A stretch of 25,850 nt of DNA from an uncultured Methanomethylovorans sp. (GCA_937968035.1 CALBTS010000534.1:1-25850); one strand, 5' to 3'. Positions 14,548 to 21,532 are shown, counted from the stretch's first letter. Notes: a model not told the origin generated them from the letters alone. Program-made: numbers and translations.

Positions 14548-16833
14548 TTACTCCTTGTTGTTAGAGGAGAGTCCCTTCTCATGGTATGGACCCTGATCTT
14601 TCTTTTTGGCGGATTCGGTCTGTGGGGCCTTCGCGATCTTCTTCTCTTCTACCACCTTCTTCTCGTCGGCCTCCCTTGCCTGTTCCTGAAGCTTGGCCGC
14701 ATCGAGAGCCCTCAGCCGGTCCCTATCCTTAATCTGGTGAACGGTGGTAGCCTTGTTGATTTGGAGTTCAGCCTCCCTTGCTTTTACATCGGATACGGTT
14801 CTCGCCTTCTCGATCTCGAGTTTCTGGAGGTCAAACTGAACACCTGCCGCCTTGACCTGCTGCTCGACTTTCTCGGTGTTCGCCTGTTCCATAATCAATT
14901 GGGTACGGGCCATGATCTCCTGCACCTTGGCCCTCGACTCCTCAGCCTGTGCCTGTGCAACCAGATCCTGACCGGACAGGTCAGCGCTCATAATCTCCTG
15001 GATGCCAGGAATTTCCTTATAGTGCATCTTCCTCTCGAACTCACGCTGCTCCATACCACCCACCTCGGAAAGGACTTGCTGCGCCCGTTCGGGTAGCCCC
15101 ATCTTCGCCATCTTCCCGATGAATTCCCCAAGGGGCCCCTGATTCATTCTCATCGAAAACTTGCTCCATTCCGGCCCGTCCATTCTCTTCAGGAGTTCCT
15201 CGATATCGATTGCCCCCATTTTAAATAATTCGAGGGCCTCCTCGCGTTCCTGGATCCTCGATACGGGCATGGTGGACCCGGACACAACAGAAAGTTTGGT
15301 GGGGATGATAAGCTGTGGCCCCGTAATGGGATAAGCATACTGCTCCCCGTTCTCCTCCCAGGATACATACCGCTCCTCGGTGTACCAGTTCTGGGCAAGA
15401 GAAATAAACATCCGGCCACGCTCTCGTATCATCTTGGAATAATTGCGGATTTTCCCCTTGTGCATGGTGGCCGCTCTCTCAAGAAGGGCAGCGATGGCCT
15501 TGTACGCGATAGCCGCATGGCCAGGAGAAGAGGCCTGTTCCATCTCGAACGATCCCGCAACCGTGAAGAACAGATCCCGATAAGTATTCAAAATCTGGGC
15601 GAGATCCATGGGGGCCTTGGGGAATTCCATATACCGGATGCCATTGGCCTGCATGGTGGTCTTCGGGTTGATAATGCCGGGAGCGTTGGTAAAGGCGGAG
15701 TTATCCACACCAGAGTCCCTCGGGTTGATAATCTTCAAACGGGTGGTGCGGTCCTTTAGGAGGGTAATCTGGGATATGGTCTTGTCTATCTCTTCCTGGA
15801 TTCCAAGAAGCTGTTCAAAATCTGAACTGCCCCACGGGTTCGATGTGTCCGTATTGGACTGGGTCAAAGTGAAGGGGTATTTGTCAAAGAGATAGGTCTT
15901 CGTTACCTGATCCATTGGCAGTGTCGGGTTGATGGAGGGGTTCCCCATATCGGAAAGAATCACCTCCCCACCGTTACACATCTGGATTCTGCGGATACAT
16001 CCGGGGTATAGATAGTTCCCCTCCTTATCCGTGGAATAGTCCCTCAGCCACATCTCCACTACCAGAACATTGTCATTGTCCTCAACCTGGGTAGATGTGA
16101 CCATGTCCCTTATAGCCGCACCGAAGCGGGTAACCTTCTCCCTGATGTTCCACTTATTGGCTGTGGGGTTTACCTCGATTCTCTCTCTACCTAAATCCGA
16201 TAGGTAATCATCGTCACCCCTGATATCGTCAGCAGAATCAGGCCACATCCTCTTTACCTGGCGCAAAGGGAAAGGCCGATAATGGAAAACAGCCTCAGCC
16301 TTCTGGATATCCAAACAGTCAACTGGGTAGATCGCAAAGTGGAAGGGGTCCACAACCTCGATCTCCACCTCGCCCAAGCCGAATTCTCTTTCAGGGTTGA
16401 AGACAGCTTTCTCTATACAGCACCCATACGTCTCACCATTCAGGACGCTCTTCTCGAGGATCTGCTGTTGTTCCTGATCGCTCCACCAGTATTGTGCAAC
16501 TTTCAATTGAAGTTGGCAGTAAACAGGATCCGCATCCCCCGCAGGCTTGATATCGAAAGTGGGGTTCTGGTCGGTAAGAGTGTTCACTATCCTTTGCCTG
16601 TGAGCATGTAGAAAGTTCGCACTGACCAGAGGAACCTTTGCGGATGGGTTTCTCCAATGGTGGTTCCGGCCCAGTTCGTAGTTTCGACTCCACTTGTCCA
16701 ACAGCCCGATCTTCTTCTTGTAATCAAACGCTTCCTCGAATATACCCCACGCAGTCGCGCCGAGATCCTTATCCCCCTCGGAAGGAACCAATTCCCCACT
16801 CAGCTCCTGCTTACTCTTTATAGTCTTTTTCAT
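14548..16833 (-). CDS. Portal protein
   Basis: ATG at 16833 overlaps the upstream stop as ATGA and has GGAAGGA before it; a longer frame to 16905 would overlap that gene by 76 bases and is not preferred. The 761-residue product is close in length to P22-type portals. The N-terminal part includes NFLHAHRQRIVNTLTDQNPTF and VDPFHFAIYPVDCLDIQKAE; the core has FEQLLGIQEEIDKTISQITL and a stem/crown-like region. The last 150 residues form a long charged coiled coil (EESRAKVQEIMARTQLIMEQ onward) as in the barrel of large portals. It forms the dodecameric ring through which the terminase moves DNA. Confidence 0.9.
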   Translation of the reverse strand: MKKTIKSKQELSGELVPSEGDKDLGATAWGIFEEAFDYKKKIGLLDKWSRNYELGRNHHWRNPSAKVPLVSANFLHAHRQRIVNTLTDQNPTFDIKPAGDADPVYCQLQLKVAQYWWSDQEQQQILEKSVLNGETYGCCIEKAVFNPEREFGLGEVEIEVVDPFHFAIYPVDCLDIQKAEAVFHYRPFPLRQVKRMWPDSADDIRGDDDYLSDLGRERIEVNPTANKWNIREKVTRFGAAIRDMVTSTQVEDNDNVLVVEMWLRDYSTDKEGNYLYPGCIRRIQMCNGGEVILSDMGNPSINPTLPMDQVTKTYLFDKYPFTLTQSNTDTSNPWGSSDFEQLLGIQEEIDKTISQITLLKDRTTRLKIINPRDSGVDNSAFTNAPGIINPKTTMQANGIRYMEFPKAPMDLAQILNTYRDLFFTVAGSFEMEQASSPGHAAIAYKAIAALLERAATMHKGKIRNYSKMIRERGRMFISLAQNWYTEERYVSWEENGEQYAYPITGPQLIIPTKLSVVSGSTMPVSRIQEREEALELFKMGAIDIEELLKRMDGPEWSKFSMRMNQGPLGEFIGKMAKMGLPERAQQVLSEVGGMEQREFERKMHYKEIPGIQEIMSADLSGQDLVAQAQAEESRAKVQEIMARTQLIMEQANTEKVEQQVKAAGVQFDLQKLEIEKARTVSDVKAREAELQINKATTVHQIKDRDRLRALDAAKLQEQAREADEKKVVEEKKIAKAPQTESAKKKDQGPYHEKGLSSNNKE

Positions 16834-17273
16834 TGATTTTCCTTCCGATGCATATGTGCAACATGTATCTTCAGTGCATGAGCGCTCTGAAACTCTCTGC
16901 CGCAAAACTCGCAGATATTCTCAAAGTCAGCTATCTCTCCATCCATCACACCGGCCTCTATAAGGGAACGCGCCAGATCAACAGGGACATCAATACTCAG
17001 ATCCCCCATGTTCGTCATCAGCCAGATGGGCCCCTTCAAAGTTTCTTTATCATTCAAGTAGATAGAAAATGGGTAGTGTTTTATCCCGTTCAAACTGTAG
17101 GGGCAGTACATCGTGTTCCAGGAGTTACCTGCTGGCCATGGGTCCGGATACTGAGGGGTCTTCCCAATAAACATGCTCCCATTAATAGGGCATGACAACT
17201 TCATGGGAAGGATCCTCGCAACCGTGTTCCTGCAAACTGGGCACACAAGAAACAGCTCCTTATTCTCCGTCAT
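16830..17273 (-). CDS. C2H2 zinc-finger protein between terminase and portal
   Basis: A 147-residue protein with ATG at 17273, GAGG seven bases upstream, and a 14-base overlap with the membrane-protein gene. The C terminus carries one clear C2H2 finger: CEFCGREFQSAHALKIHVAHMH (Cys-x2-Cys-x12-His-x4-His), followed by a basic tail. The N terminus has CPVC and later Cys28 and Cys57, a possible second metal site. The middle (PWPAGNSWNTMYCPYSLNG) has no known match. Single-finger proteins near portal and terminase genes occur in phages with unknown function. DNA or RNA binding during packaging is possible. Confidence 0.75.
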   Translation of the reverse strand: MTENKELFLVCPVCRNTVARILPMKLSCPINGSMFIGKTPQYPDPWPAGNSWNTMYCPYSLNGIKHYPFSIYLNDKETLKGPIWLMTNMGDLSIDVPVDLARSLIEAGVMDGEIADFENICEFCGREFQSAHALKIHVAHMHRKENQ

Positions 17274-17481
17274 GGATAGTCCTCACTCTCTCTCCCCGTC
17301 TTATGTCTTCCATGGCCTCTACATACGGATCCCCGAAGTCAGGCTCATCAGACCAACCCTTGCCCTGAAAAGCCGGAGGATCCTTTCTATCCCTCTCCTT
17401 CTTCATTCCATATGTGTACCCTATGGTAAGGCCTATATAGAAAACAGCCGCACCGTACACCAATAATATAAGGTATACCAT
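17260..17481 (-). CDS. Small single-span membrane protein
   Basis: The start is ATG at 17481, with AGGAGG four bases upstream; the site lies in the last codons of the terminase gene. The 73-residue product begins with a membrane helix (MVYLILLVYGAAVFYIGLTI, residues 1-20) followed by a basic stop (GMKKERDRK) and an acidic soluble tail (DEPDFGDPYVEAMEDIRRGE). An N-out, tail-in topology fits the charge pattern. No lysis gene is near, so function is unknown; a membrane tether for packaging or assembly is only speculation. Confidence 0.75.
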   Translation of the reverse strand: MVYLILLVYGAAVFYIGLTIGYTYGMKKERDRKDPPAFQGKGWSDEPDFGDPYVEAMEDIRRGERVRTIHDGE

Positions 17482-17482
17482 C

Positions 17483-20062
17483 TTACCTCCTGCCAACTAT
17501 CGTTGGAATTAAATCCTCATTCTCATGTCCACCCATGGATAGGTATTCCCTTGCGATATAGTCCTCCCACTCGCTGCCAGAAGAAACCGGACCCTCAAGC
17601 TTCTCTATGCGTCTGTCTACAGGGGACTTCCTGGGTCTTGAATTCTGGAGCCCTATAGGACGAGCCATTAGTACATGGCATGCTTCGTCATAACAATTAT
17701 GAACCAAAAAACCACCGCACACCGAAAAGGCATGGGTGGTTTCAGCTACCAAACAGTACACGGGTTCTCTTTCCTTCAGGGCCTCAACGCTCCTCACCCT
17801 TGCGAGTTTTCCATGTGAGTCTTGTTCCACCAGATCTTGAACCTGACTGGATGGGGTGGTTAAGAACTTATCGTTGGGGGAGACCTTGCTGCACCCATCT
17901 CCGGGAATTAAATCCTTTGCCTCTATAAATCCTTTCCCGTAAATAAAGAACTCATGGTCTGGTGTACACCTTATACTTGTTCCGTCCTCGAAGGTGACCT
18001 TTACAAGATCCGAGTCGCTACACACCATCCTACAATTGCGGTATCCGGTCCAGTACCCACCTGCGGTAAGAACATAACCACTCGTATCAACCAAATCCTT
18101 GATCTGGACTTGACCGTTCATCGTGTCAACCAGAGTGTCGCCAGTGAAACAATGATCCTCTGTCGATGTGTCCACGTCCTCAATATTGTTCTTGTCCATC
18201 ACAAGCGTGGGTATCGTTCGTATGAACTGCCTGCAGTTTGAATAGACCAACATCGTGGGTAACCCATCCGGTTGGAGTCTCAGTCGCTCACGAAATTGGC
18301 GAATCCTCAAAGACCGAGTGGGGTCCCCTACGCTGCAATATAATCCATTGTCCGCGAAAACCTCAGCCGTAGAGGGCCCCTGACCACCACCCTTGTAATC
18401 AGGCCTCTTGCTGAAACAGTCGTGCGATATCAAACGGGTGCAGGCCTCGAAGTCTATCCTCTGAGACGGGGGAAGGTCCTGGTTGAAGAGAGATTCCCTC
18501 TGGAGAATACCCTTTGCAATGTCCGTATCCGGCATCCTCAAGCCCATGTTCGGAGTCCCGGTCCAGCCATACCACTCCATGAAACGGTACAACCTCCCGT
18601 CTGCATCACACCACCACCACCCTACAGAAAACGGGGCCCCAAATCCCCAATCAAATGTCATATACACGGGAGCATTCTTCGGCACGGGCTGAGGCTCAAT
18701 CACATGGGTACTCGCCCTGAATTCGGGAAACGCCTGGCCTATGAAGACGTTCCAGTCACCATCCCTGAATGCGGCCCTCAACCCTTCCGGTAATGTCTGG
18801 AGAGACGTCCAGTAAGCCTCATCCAAGTGGGGGTTGTCAGTAGCCTTGGCAGGGATATACTTGAACCCCTTCGTCATGTCTACCGGCCTTCTCCATTCGT
18901 CAGAAAAGATGCCATCAATCCACAAGGCCTTTACCCAAGACATTCCAACACCGCCAGGGTTGGTCGCCCCAACAAACTTGCACTCATGATCCGGTAACCC
19001 ACTCCAACGGAGCCTCGAACGGAGAAACGTGAACACGTCATAGTCGTTCTTCGTTAACTCGTCTACACAGATCATCGAAAACTCTGCCGAATTCCCGCTC
19101 CAGGATATGCTGTTGTCAAACTCAATCAGAAGAGAATGGTGGGGAGGAACAGTTACACAGTAAACTGGGCCGGAATTGGGGATCCGGGTGAGTGGGGGCA
19201 GGGGAACGCAAGGAAATTGGGAAAAGGTCGGGGGGGGGATATTATTAGTATACATCAGATGGGACCCGGACTTCGCTGGGTGGGGGTCGGCATATATAGG
19301 CAGTCCCCCCGGACACCCTCCCGTGGGATGGGACCCTATTGGTAGCACACCCCTACCAGTTTCCCCCCAGTCCTCTACCGATAATGGTAGTGCCGCCACT
19401 TCAGGCAATTCATCGGCTCTGCATTGAAAAGCGTAAGGATATTCAGGGGTTGTGATCCACAGCTTATGGTTATCGGTGACCGCGAACCGTGGGCCTGATG
19501 GATCGAGGGCAGCACATAACGTATTGATATCATTATACTTATGTACTGCTATTGTCTCTCTCCACTCCGTACACCTATTAATAGGATTGAGAGAGAGCAC
19601 AGTATCCCCAACACGCACGTCAGCTATGGGCTTCCACCCGTAACGAGTTAATATCCTTGTGGATTCGTGGAAGCATTGGTACTTGGATGGATCGTCGAGG
19701 TTACGGAAACAGATCACGCCTCCACCGTAGTCGGGGGACATGACGAAAGCGCGGCCGTAGGTAGGGTGATCAGCGTGTAACTTACCGAGATAACTGGGGA
19801 ATTCGAAACCGATGCGCTGTAGCTGACGGTCCTTAAGGGCCGGATAGTCCTCACAGGCCAGCATCACCGTACAGGCTTCAAGACCGTACACCATCCTCAT
19901 CCGCATCAGCCAGTACAGGCATAACCACCTGAGAAAATAGGATTTTCCACCTCCCAATGCGCCACCGTACAGCAGGTATTTGACGGCAGGATCAGATATA
20001 GCTGCCAGCGCTTCGAGTTGCCGGGGGGAAAATTTGGCGATGTCCGTGGCGAAATTAGTCAC
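17483..20062 (-). CDS. terL: Terminase large subunit containing two inteins
   Basis: The start is GTG at 20062, overlapping a tiny ORF as GTGA, with GGGGGT upstream. The 859-residue precursor would give 512 residues after removal of the inteins at residues 130-324 and 638-789. The Walker A motif is GGALGGGKS (33-41). The Walker B motif is FSMICVDE (328-335), directly after the first intein. The nuclease domain shows TFDWGFG (Asp471) and EDH joined to CYDEACHVLMA across the second intein (motif III). The protein drives ATP-dependent DNA packaging and cuts DNA. Both exteins' sequences read well across each junction (KYQ-SAEFSMICVDE and STEDH-CYDEACH), so activity presumably requires splicing. 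Confidence 0.95.
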   Translation of the reverse strand: MTNFATDIAKFSPRQLEALAAISDPAVKYLLYGGALGGGKSYFLRWLCLYWLMRMRMVYGLEACTVMLACEDYPALKDRQLQRIGFEFPSYLGKLHADHPTYGRAFVMSPDYGGGVICFRNLDDPSKYQCFHESTRILTRYGWKPIADVRVGDTVLSLNPINRCTEWRETIAVHKYNDINTLCAALDPSGPRFAVTDNHKLWITTPEYPYAFQCRADELPEVAALPLSVEDWGETGRGVLPIGSHPTGGCPGGLPIYADPHPAKSGSHLMYTNNIPPPTFSQFPCVPLPPLTRIPNSGPVYCVTVPPHHSLLIEFDNSISWSGNSAEFSMICVDELTKNDYDVFTFLRSRLRWSGLPDHECKFVGATNPGGVGMSWVKALWIDGIFSDEWRRPVDMTKGFKYIPAKATDNPHLDEAYWTSLQTLPEGLRAAFRDGDWNVFIGQAFPEFRASTHVIEPQPVPKNAPVYMTFDWGFGAPFSVGWWWCDADGRLYRFMEWYGWTGTPNMGLRMPDTDIAKGILQRESLFNQDLPPSQRIDFEACTRLISHDCFSKRPDYKGGGQGPSTAEVFADNGLYCSVGDPTRSLRIRQFRERLRLQPDGLPTMLVYSNCRQFIRTIPTLVMDKNNIEDVDTSTEDHCFTGDTLVDTMNGQVQIKDLVDTSGYVLTAGGYWTGYRNCRMVCSDSDLVKVTFEDGTSIRCTPDHEFFIYGKGFIEAKDLIPGDGCSKVSPNDKFLTTPSSQVQDLVEQDSHGKLARVRSVEALKEREPVYCLVAETTHAFSVCGGFLVHNCYDEACHVLMARPIGLQNSRPRKSPVDRRIEKLEGPVSSGSEWEDYIAREYLSMGGHENEDLIPTIVGRR
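17696..18151 (-). other. Intein 2 in terminase nuclease motif III (mini-intein)
   Basis: It covers residues 638-789 (152 residues). It starts CFTGDTLVDTMNG (block A, Cys1), has CTPDHEF (block B, TxxH, His703), VYCLVAETTHAFSV (block F) and ends FLVHN before Cys790, giving the usual penultimate His, terminal Asn and Cys nucleophile. No homing-endonuclease domain is present. It lies between His637 and Cys790, in the motif that holds a nuclease metal ligand. All splicing residues are intact, so it should be active. Confidence 0.93.
19091..19675 (-). other. Intein 1 upstream of terminase Walker B (mini-intein)
   Basis: It covers residues 130-324 (195 residues). It starts CFHESTRILTRYGWKP (block A, Cys1), has AVTDNHKLW (block B, TxxH, His199), VYCVTVPPHHSLLI (block F) and ends SWSGN before Ser325. 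The penultimate residue is Gly323 instead of His, a known variant. No endonuclease motif is seen; residues about 236-298 are a Pro/Gly-rich linker that replaces it. It sits just before the Walker B strand, between Gln129 and Ser325. Confidence 0.9.
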
Positions 20063-20121
20063 CTGACACCCCCTGTTACAGGCGTATTTGGCCGGTGTCC
20101 TGAGTCGGAATCGTCAATCAT
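20059..20121 (-). CDS. Micro-ORF, 20 residues, coupled to terminase gene
   Basis: ATG at 20121 has an excellent AAGGA site six bases upstream. The peptide MIDDSDSGHRPNTPVTGGVR ends in a TGA that overlaps the GTG start of the large terminase. It may raise or control translation from the weak GTG start. Existence as a functional peptide is uncertain. Confidence 0.4.
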   Translation of the reverse strand: MIDDSDSGHRPNTPVTGGVR

Positions 20122-20152
20122 TTCGCGTCCTTACACAATCCAGGAAAGCCCT

Positions 20153-20176
20153 GGACATAAATCCGGACATAAATCG
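20153..20176 (+). repeat. Tandem 12-bp direct repeat between terS and terL
   Basis: GGACATAAATCC is followed at once by GGACATAAATCG. The 143-bp gap between the terminase genes also holds the micro-ORF. No terminator is seen, so the genes are probably co-transcribed. The repeat could be a short binding site or chance. Confidence 0.6.
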
Positions 20177-20205
20177 GGCGACACCTTATTATATAGGCGC
20201 TGGTT

Positions 20206-20751
20206 TCACCGGCCATTTTCGTCGCCTTCGCCCGGGCCCGGGAGGGGGGGGGTTCGCGGAACTGGGGGGGGGAGGGCAGGAGATACGTCAATGGTTTCAG
20301 AGCTTTGGGCCTGTAGGTGACGAACTTCTCCCTGCGGCATCGGTACATCTAAGCTGATCATAATTGGCTTGACTTCCTGTTCGACTACCTGCTTCTGGCT
20401 CCAGACATGTGGTTCGGAATAATCTAACCGTGCGAATCTATTGGACATATTCATCATCCACAGGACAGAATTAAAGCCCTTTGAGCCGACATTTTCCCTT
20501 CCTTGTCGTTCCCACCATGCCCGTGATCTACGGTGAGCTTCGTCAAAATATACTTTAAATTCGGGGTGTTGTTTAGCCCACGTGTAGATTAGATTGGCGC
20601 TGATGTTCAGCTCTACCGCAGCCTCGAATACCGACGCGCCTTTTGACATGATTTCAACGAGTTGTGGCCCTAATTCCGGAGAGTACTTCCGTGTAAATAG
20701 GAGCCCGACGACAAGCTTTTTCTCCTCAGGTGGATCACTTTTCTTACGCAT
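20206..20751 (-). CDS. terS: Terminase small subunit
   Basis: The 181-residue protein begins MRKKSDPPEEKKLVV. It has a helix-turn-helix-type segment at residues about 34-62 (EIMSKGASVFEAAVELNIS then NLIYTWAKQHPEF), as in small terminases that recognise the packaging site. A second helical region, RSRAWWERQGRENVGSKGFN, probably takes part in ring formation. The C terminus is Pro-rich (ALPPPVPRTPPLPGPGEGDE) because of two poly-C tracts in the mRNA. No good ribosome binding site is visible before the ATG. It is the first gene of the late operon, directly beside the iteron region. Confidence 0.88.
   Translation of the reverse strand: MRKKSDPPEEKKLVVGLLFTRKYSPELGPQLVEIMSKGASVFEAAVELNISANLIYTWAKQHPEFKVYFDEAHRRSRAWWERQGRENVGSKGFNSVLWMMNMSNRFARLDYSEPHVWSQKQVVEQEVKPIMISLDVPMPQGEVRHLQAQSSETIDVSPALPPPVPRTPPLPGPGEGDENGR
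20231..20275 (+). repeat. G-rich tract with two G9 runs in terS 3' end
   Basis: CCCGGGCCCGGG (20231-20242, a perfect palindrome) is followed by nine G's (20244-20252), GTTCCGCGAAC in reverse orientation, nine G's again (20264-20272) and AGGG. The plus strand could fold as a G-quadruplex and the mRNA is C-rich. The runs make slippage or sequencing error likely, so the terS C-terminal frame should be treated with care. Confidence 0.75.
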
Positions 20752-20770
20752 AAATTCTTGACTCTGGATT

Positions 20771-20784
20771 GTAATTCGAATTAC
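20771..20784. promoter_or_regulatory. 14-bp perfect palindrome, left of iterons
   Basis: GTAATTCGAATTAC is fully self-complementary and directly abuts the first iteron, 19 bases from the terS start. It is a likely dimer-protein site or operator. Confidence 0.7.
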
Positions 20785-20963
20785 AAAAAGTTAACGTTTG
20801 TTAACCCTAACCACATGAAAGGTTAACAGCCGTAATCCAAATCGCACAAAAATGTAACATTTGTTAACCAAATCGTACAAAAATGTAACATTTGTTAACC
20901 CCAATTGCCCAAAAAGTTAACATTCGTTAACCACCCCTACACGAAAGGTTAACGTATGTCAAG
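20785..20963. repeat. Six dyad iterons, 31-32-bp period
   Basis: Each unit carries GTTAAC or a near match followed ten bases later by a second GTTAAC-like half, making a dyad. Left halves start at about 20790, 20822, 20853, 20884, 20916 and 20948 (steps 32, 31, 31, 32, 32). Right halves are at 20800, 20863, 20894 and 20926, and are degenerate in units 2 and 6. Units 3 and 4 (20839-20869, 20870-20900) differ by one base. The period equals three helical turns, so bound proteins would line one face of DNA. On the minus strand, TTGACA at 20957-20962 could be a -35 box for terS transcription, but its -10 is poor. Candidate roles are a replication origin, an operator array or a packaging site. Confidence 0.9.
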
Positions 20964-20968
20964 ATCAA

Positions 20969-21021
20969 GCTACAACTTAAGTTGTATAACGGCTACAATA
21001 TAGCTACAACATAGCTACAAT
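20969..21021 (+). repeat. 14-bp palindrome and GCTACAAY array phased at 11 bp
   Basis: GCTACAAC or GCTACAAT starts at 20969, 20992, 21003 and 21014 (steps 23, 11, 11), so the copies recur on about one helical turn. The first copy overlaps the perfect palindrome ACAACTTAAGTTGT (20972-20985). It lies right after the iterons and may be a second protein-binding site set. Confidence 0.8.
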
Positions 21022-21077
21022 CCCGGCGCAACAGATTTATGAGCGTAGAGCATCGAACATTTAGTTCAACGATTTCA

Positions 21078-21100
21078 GGCCTGTAGGTAAAGACCTTCTC
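21078..21100 (+). repeat. Second copy of a 23-bp terS segment
   Basis: GGCCTGTAGGT followed by AAAGACCTTCTC matches 20308-20330 inside terS at 20 of 23 positions. Both are preceded by TTTCAG and followed by GCGG within a few bases. The copy here is not in an ORF with a start codon. Confidence 0.75.
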
Positions 21101-21218
21101 TATTTGCGGGAATTTGGATTACAGGAGGGAACTTTCAGATGATGAGAGCATAGGTAGGATCGAGATAAAGAAAAAGCCCCTGCCAACGATGGTCCGGCCG
21201 AGGACATGCTGCGCCGCG

Positions 21219-21290
21219 CTAGCACCGCGAAAACGTACAGAGCGTTCGTGCGCTCCCTCGCTCACTTCGTTCGCGCGTTTTCTTTGCTAG
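21219..21290 (+). other. Long imperfect hairpin
   Basis: CTAGCA (21219-21224) pairs with TGCTAG (21285-21290), and GAAAACG (21229-21235) pairs with CGTTTTC (21276-21282). Inside, GAGCG and CGCTC (21240-21255) form a further hairpin. The apex is rich in CGCTC and CGTTCG words. There is no T tract after it. It lies upstream of the early promoter and could act as DNA cruciform, structured RNA or protein site. Confidence 0.5.
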
Positions 21291-21446
21291 GCGGATTGTA
21301 GCACATTTTGAGAAAAAAGTCAATGTGCTGGCAAGTATTTGTTTTTATTAACAAAGTGCGTTTTAGGGGGCTTTATACCGTTGCACCGATGCAACCATAG
21401 CGTTACTTAGCGAGATGGTAACGGTTTTTTGGCCATAATTTTTTTC

Positions 21447-21476
21447 TTGACTTTTGTTTTTGCCCCGTGATATTGA
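21447..21476 (+). promoter_or_regulatory. Early promoter P1
   Basis: TTGACT (21447-21452), an 18-base spacer ending GTGA, then TATTGA (21471-21476). It stands before the first plus-strand gene and shares the TGATAT-type -10 with two other promoters in the block. Confidence 0.75.
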
Positions 21477-21532
21477 GGAGCCGCACGACGAAACAAACAA
21501 ACCAACCAACCAAACACACAGAGGAGAGAAAA

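Larger units (their letters stand above)
21022..21446. other. Control region without genes
   Basis: I find no supported coding sequence here. It contains the second copy of a terS segment (21078-21100), an AGGAGGG ribosome-binding-like site at about 21123-21129 followed only by a four-codon ORF, the long hairpin at 21219-21290, and an A/T-rich stretch leading to the early promoter at 21447. Confidence 0.7.

Noticed and set aside
14494..15096. Plus-strand ORF of 200 codons opposite the portal gene
   Set aside because: It is a Leu-rich antisense shadow of the coiled-coil end of the portal, with no start signal and opposite direction to the operon.
20118..20348. Minus-strand ORF of 76 codons in another frame of terS, running into the terS-terL gap
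   Set aside because: It has no ribosome binding site, mostly overlaps terS, and is basic and low in complexity; its TYRP resemblance to the translated control-region copy follows from the DNA repeat. A frameshift in the poly-C tract could revive it, which is covered in the G9 finding.
20934..20962. Minus-strand TTGACA with -10 at 17 bp as the late promoter
   Set aside because: The -35 is perfect but the -10 (TAGGGG) is poor, so it is only mentioned with the iterons and not called.
20785..20963. Repeat array as a CRISPR
   Set aside because: The units abut without unique spacers, have internal dyads and period 31-32 with no cas genes, so they are iterons or binding sites.
21123..21153. Strong AGGAGGG site followed by ATGATG in the control region
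   Set aside because: The ORF has only four codons (MMRA), so it is not a gene. A leader-peptide role cannot be supported.
21169..21182. GGGGCTTTTT-like half terminator on the minus strand
   Set aside because: No matching stem arm with adequate pairing was found, so a terminator is not supported.
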